Shown: positions 63,681 through 64,000 of the stretch, piece by piece | Layout: every line of letters starts with the position of its first letter | How positions within the stretch are numbered: the first letter of the stretch is position 1 | NCBI RefSeq assembly: GCF_037083825.1 | Contig: NZ_JBAPLU010000008.1 | Span: forward strand, 1 to 64,000 | Direction of reading: 5' to 3' | DNA: 64,000 nt | Source: Klenkia sesuvii | Lineage (GTDB): Bacteria > Actinomycetota > Actinomycetes > Mycobacteriales > Geodermatophilaceae | Made by a program: the position numbers and the translations under genes | Notes under the pieces: generated by a model | Databases searched by the model: none | What the model saw: the letters and a program-made list of their open reading frames with translations, nothing else | Told to the model about the DNA's origin: nothing

Positions 63681-64000
63681 TCAGCCCTCGGCGAGCCGGT
63701 GGAGCACCTGGCACACGGCGGCGCCGTCGTGCGGGACCCCCGTCTCCGGCAGGCCGGTGAGCACGTCGGCGACCCGCACGGCGGCGGTGCCGGTGTCGGG
63801 CCCGGCCGCGCTGACGGTGGCCAGCAACGCGTCGTACCAGCCGTCGAGGCGGTCACCGGGGGCGTAGCCGCCGACGGCCACCACGTCGGCGTCGGCCGGA
63901 CCCGCCAGGTCGGGGAGCCGGCCGGTGACCCGGCCGGCGCGGCCCGGGGGCAGCGTGGCCCGCAGCTGGGCGACGACGGCGGCCCGCCCGGGGGTGTCCG
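63681..64000 (-). CDS. Partial unknown protein, cut by the window end
   Basis: The frame is open from the right edge to a stop at 63681, giving the last 106 residues. Recognisable stretches are 'RVTGRLPDLAGPADADVVAVGGYAPGDRLDGWYDALLATV' (shown here only as landmarks: 'ADVVAVGGYAPGDRLDGW') and 'VADVLTGLPETGVPHDGAAV'. I do not recognise it with confidence; a weak resemblance to the C-terminal part of SGNH hydrolases ('D..H' spacing) is not enough to name it. Same strand as the carrier-protein gene, 64 bases away. Confidence 0.55.
   Translation of the reverse strand, partial: DTPGRAAVVAQLRATLPPGRAGRVTGRLPDLAGPADADVVAVGGYAPGDRLDGWYDALLATVSAAGPDTGTAAVRVADVLTGLPETGVPHDGAAVCQVLHRLAEG

Overview
The window is very GC-rich and gene-dense, with many GTG starts and 4-nt stop/start overlaps. 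The gene set (kgd, whiB1, pdtaS, nickel SOD with its maturation protease, a Rho with a long disordered insert, and the order argS-lysA-hom-thrC-thrB-rho-rpmE-prfA-prmC-sua5-wecA-atp) points to a high-GC actinomycete. A Geodermatophilaceae-like bacterium is my best guess, inferred from style only and not tested by any search.

Left edge (1-8.3 kb), accessory: the tail of an IS3-family transposase abuts the 3' end of a jetC-like SMC gene. Behind it lie complete jetB and jetA, so this is a Wadjet (JetABCD) anti-plasmid operon whose jetC has lost its C-terminal ATPase half and whose jetD is not visible. Next to it is a decayed Fic-family gene missing its catalytic core. A dicarboxylate/amino-acid symporter and a small Phd/PIN toxin-antitoxin pair follow.

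Central block (8.3-37.8 kb), mostly conserved chromosome on the minus strand: an ECHDC3-like crotonase, a DUF2071 protein, a B12-dependent ethylmalonyl-CoA mutase (MeaA type), MurA carrying Asp in place of the catalytic Cys, a PduO-type cobalamin adenosyltransferase and a DUF2550 protein. Next comes the complete F1Fo ATP synthase cluster (atpI-like, atpZ-like, BEFHAGD, C), with an unusual gap, a hairpin and a small orphan ORF between atpD and atpC. Upstream of it lie wecA, sua5, a GH114-type lipoprotein on the opposite strand, prmC, prfA, rpmE, rho, and the threonine/lysine operon argS-lysA-hom-thrC-thrB, joined by 4-nt overlaps.

Right block (37.8-64 kb): tandem DUF3105 and DUF305 envelope proteins, tRNA-Arg(CCG), an SRPBCC protein and an MFS transporter, a degenerate PlsC-like acyltransferase, an ABC-F protein, a class III cyclase beside a universal-stress protein, an ABC exporter pair, an ankyrin protein and kgd with its small DUF6104 partner. 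These are followed by a Bcr/CflA-type MFS gene, a YdjM-type membrane hydrolase, malic enzyme, the divergent sodX/sodN pair, the phospholipid genes psd-pssA, a GNAT and a HAD phosphatase, a diacylglycerol-kinase-type enzyme, whiB1 convergent with pdtaS, a biotinyl-carrier-like small protein, and a gene cut by the window end.

The most noteworthy items are the IS-truncated Wadjet operon with a decayed fic beside it, the split atpD/atpC junction, several likely non-canonical start codons (CTG for prmC, ATC for an ABC ATPase), a 75-bp palindromic element after the MFS gene, and a 12-bp minisatellite between sodX and sodN.
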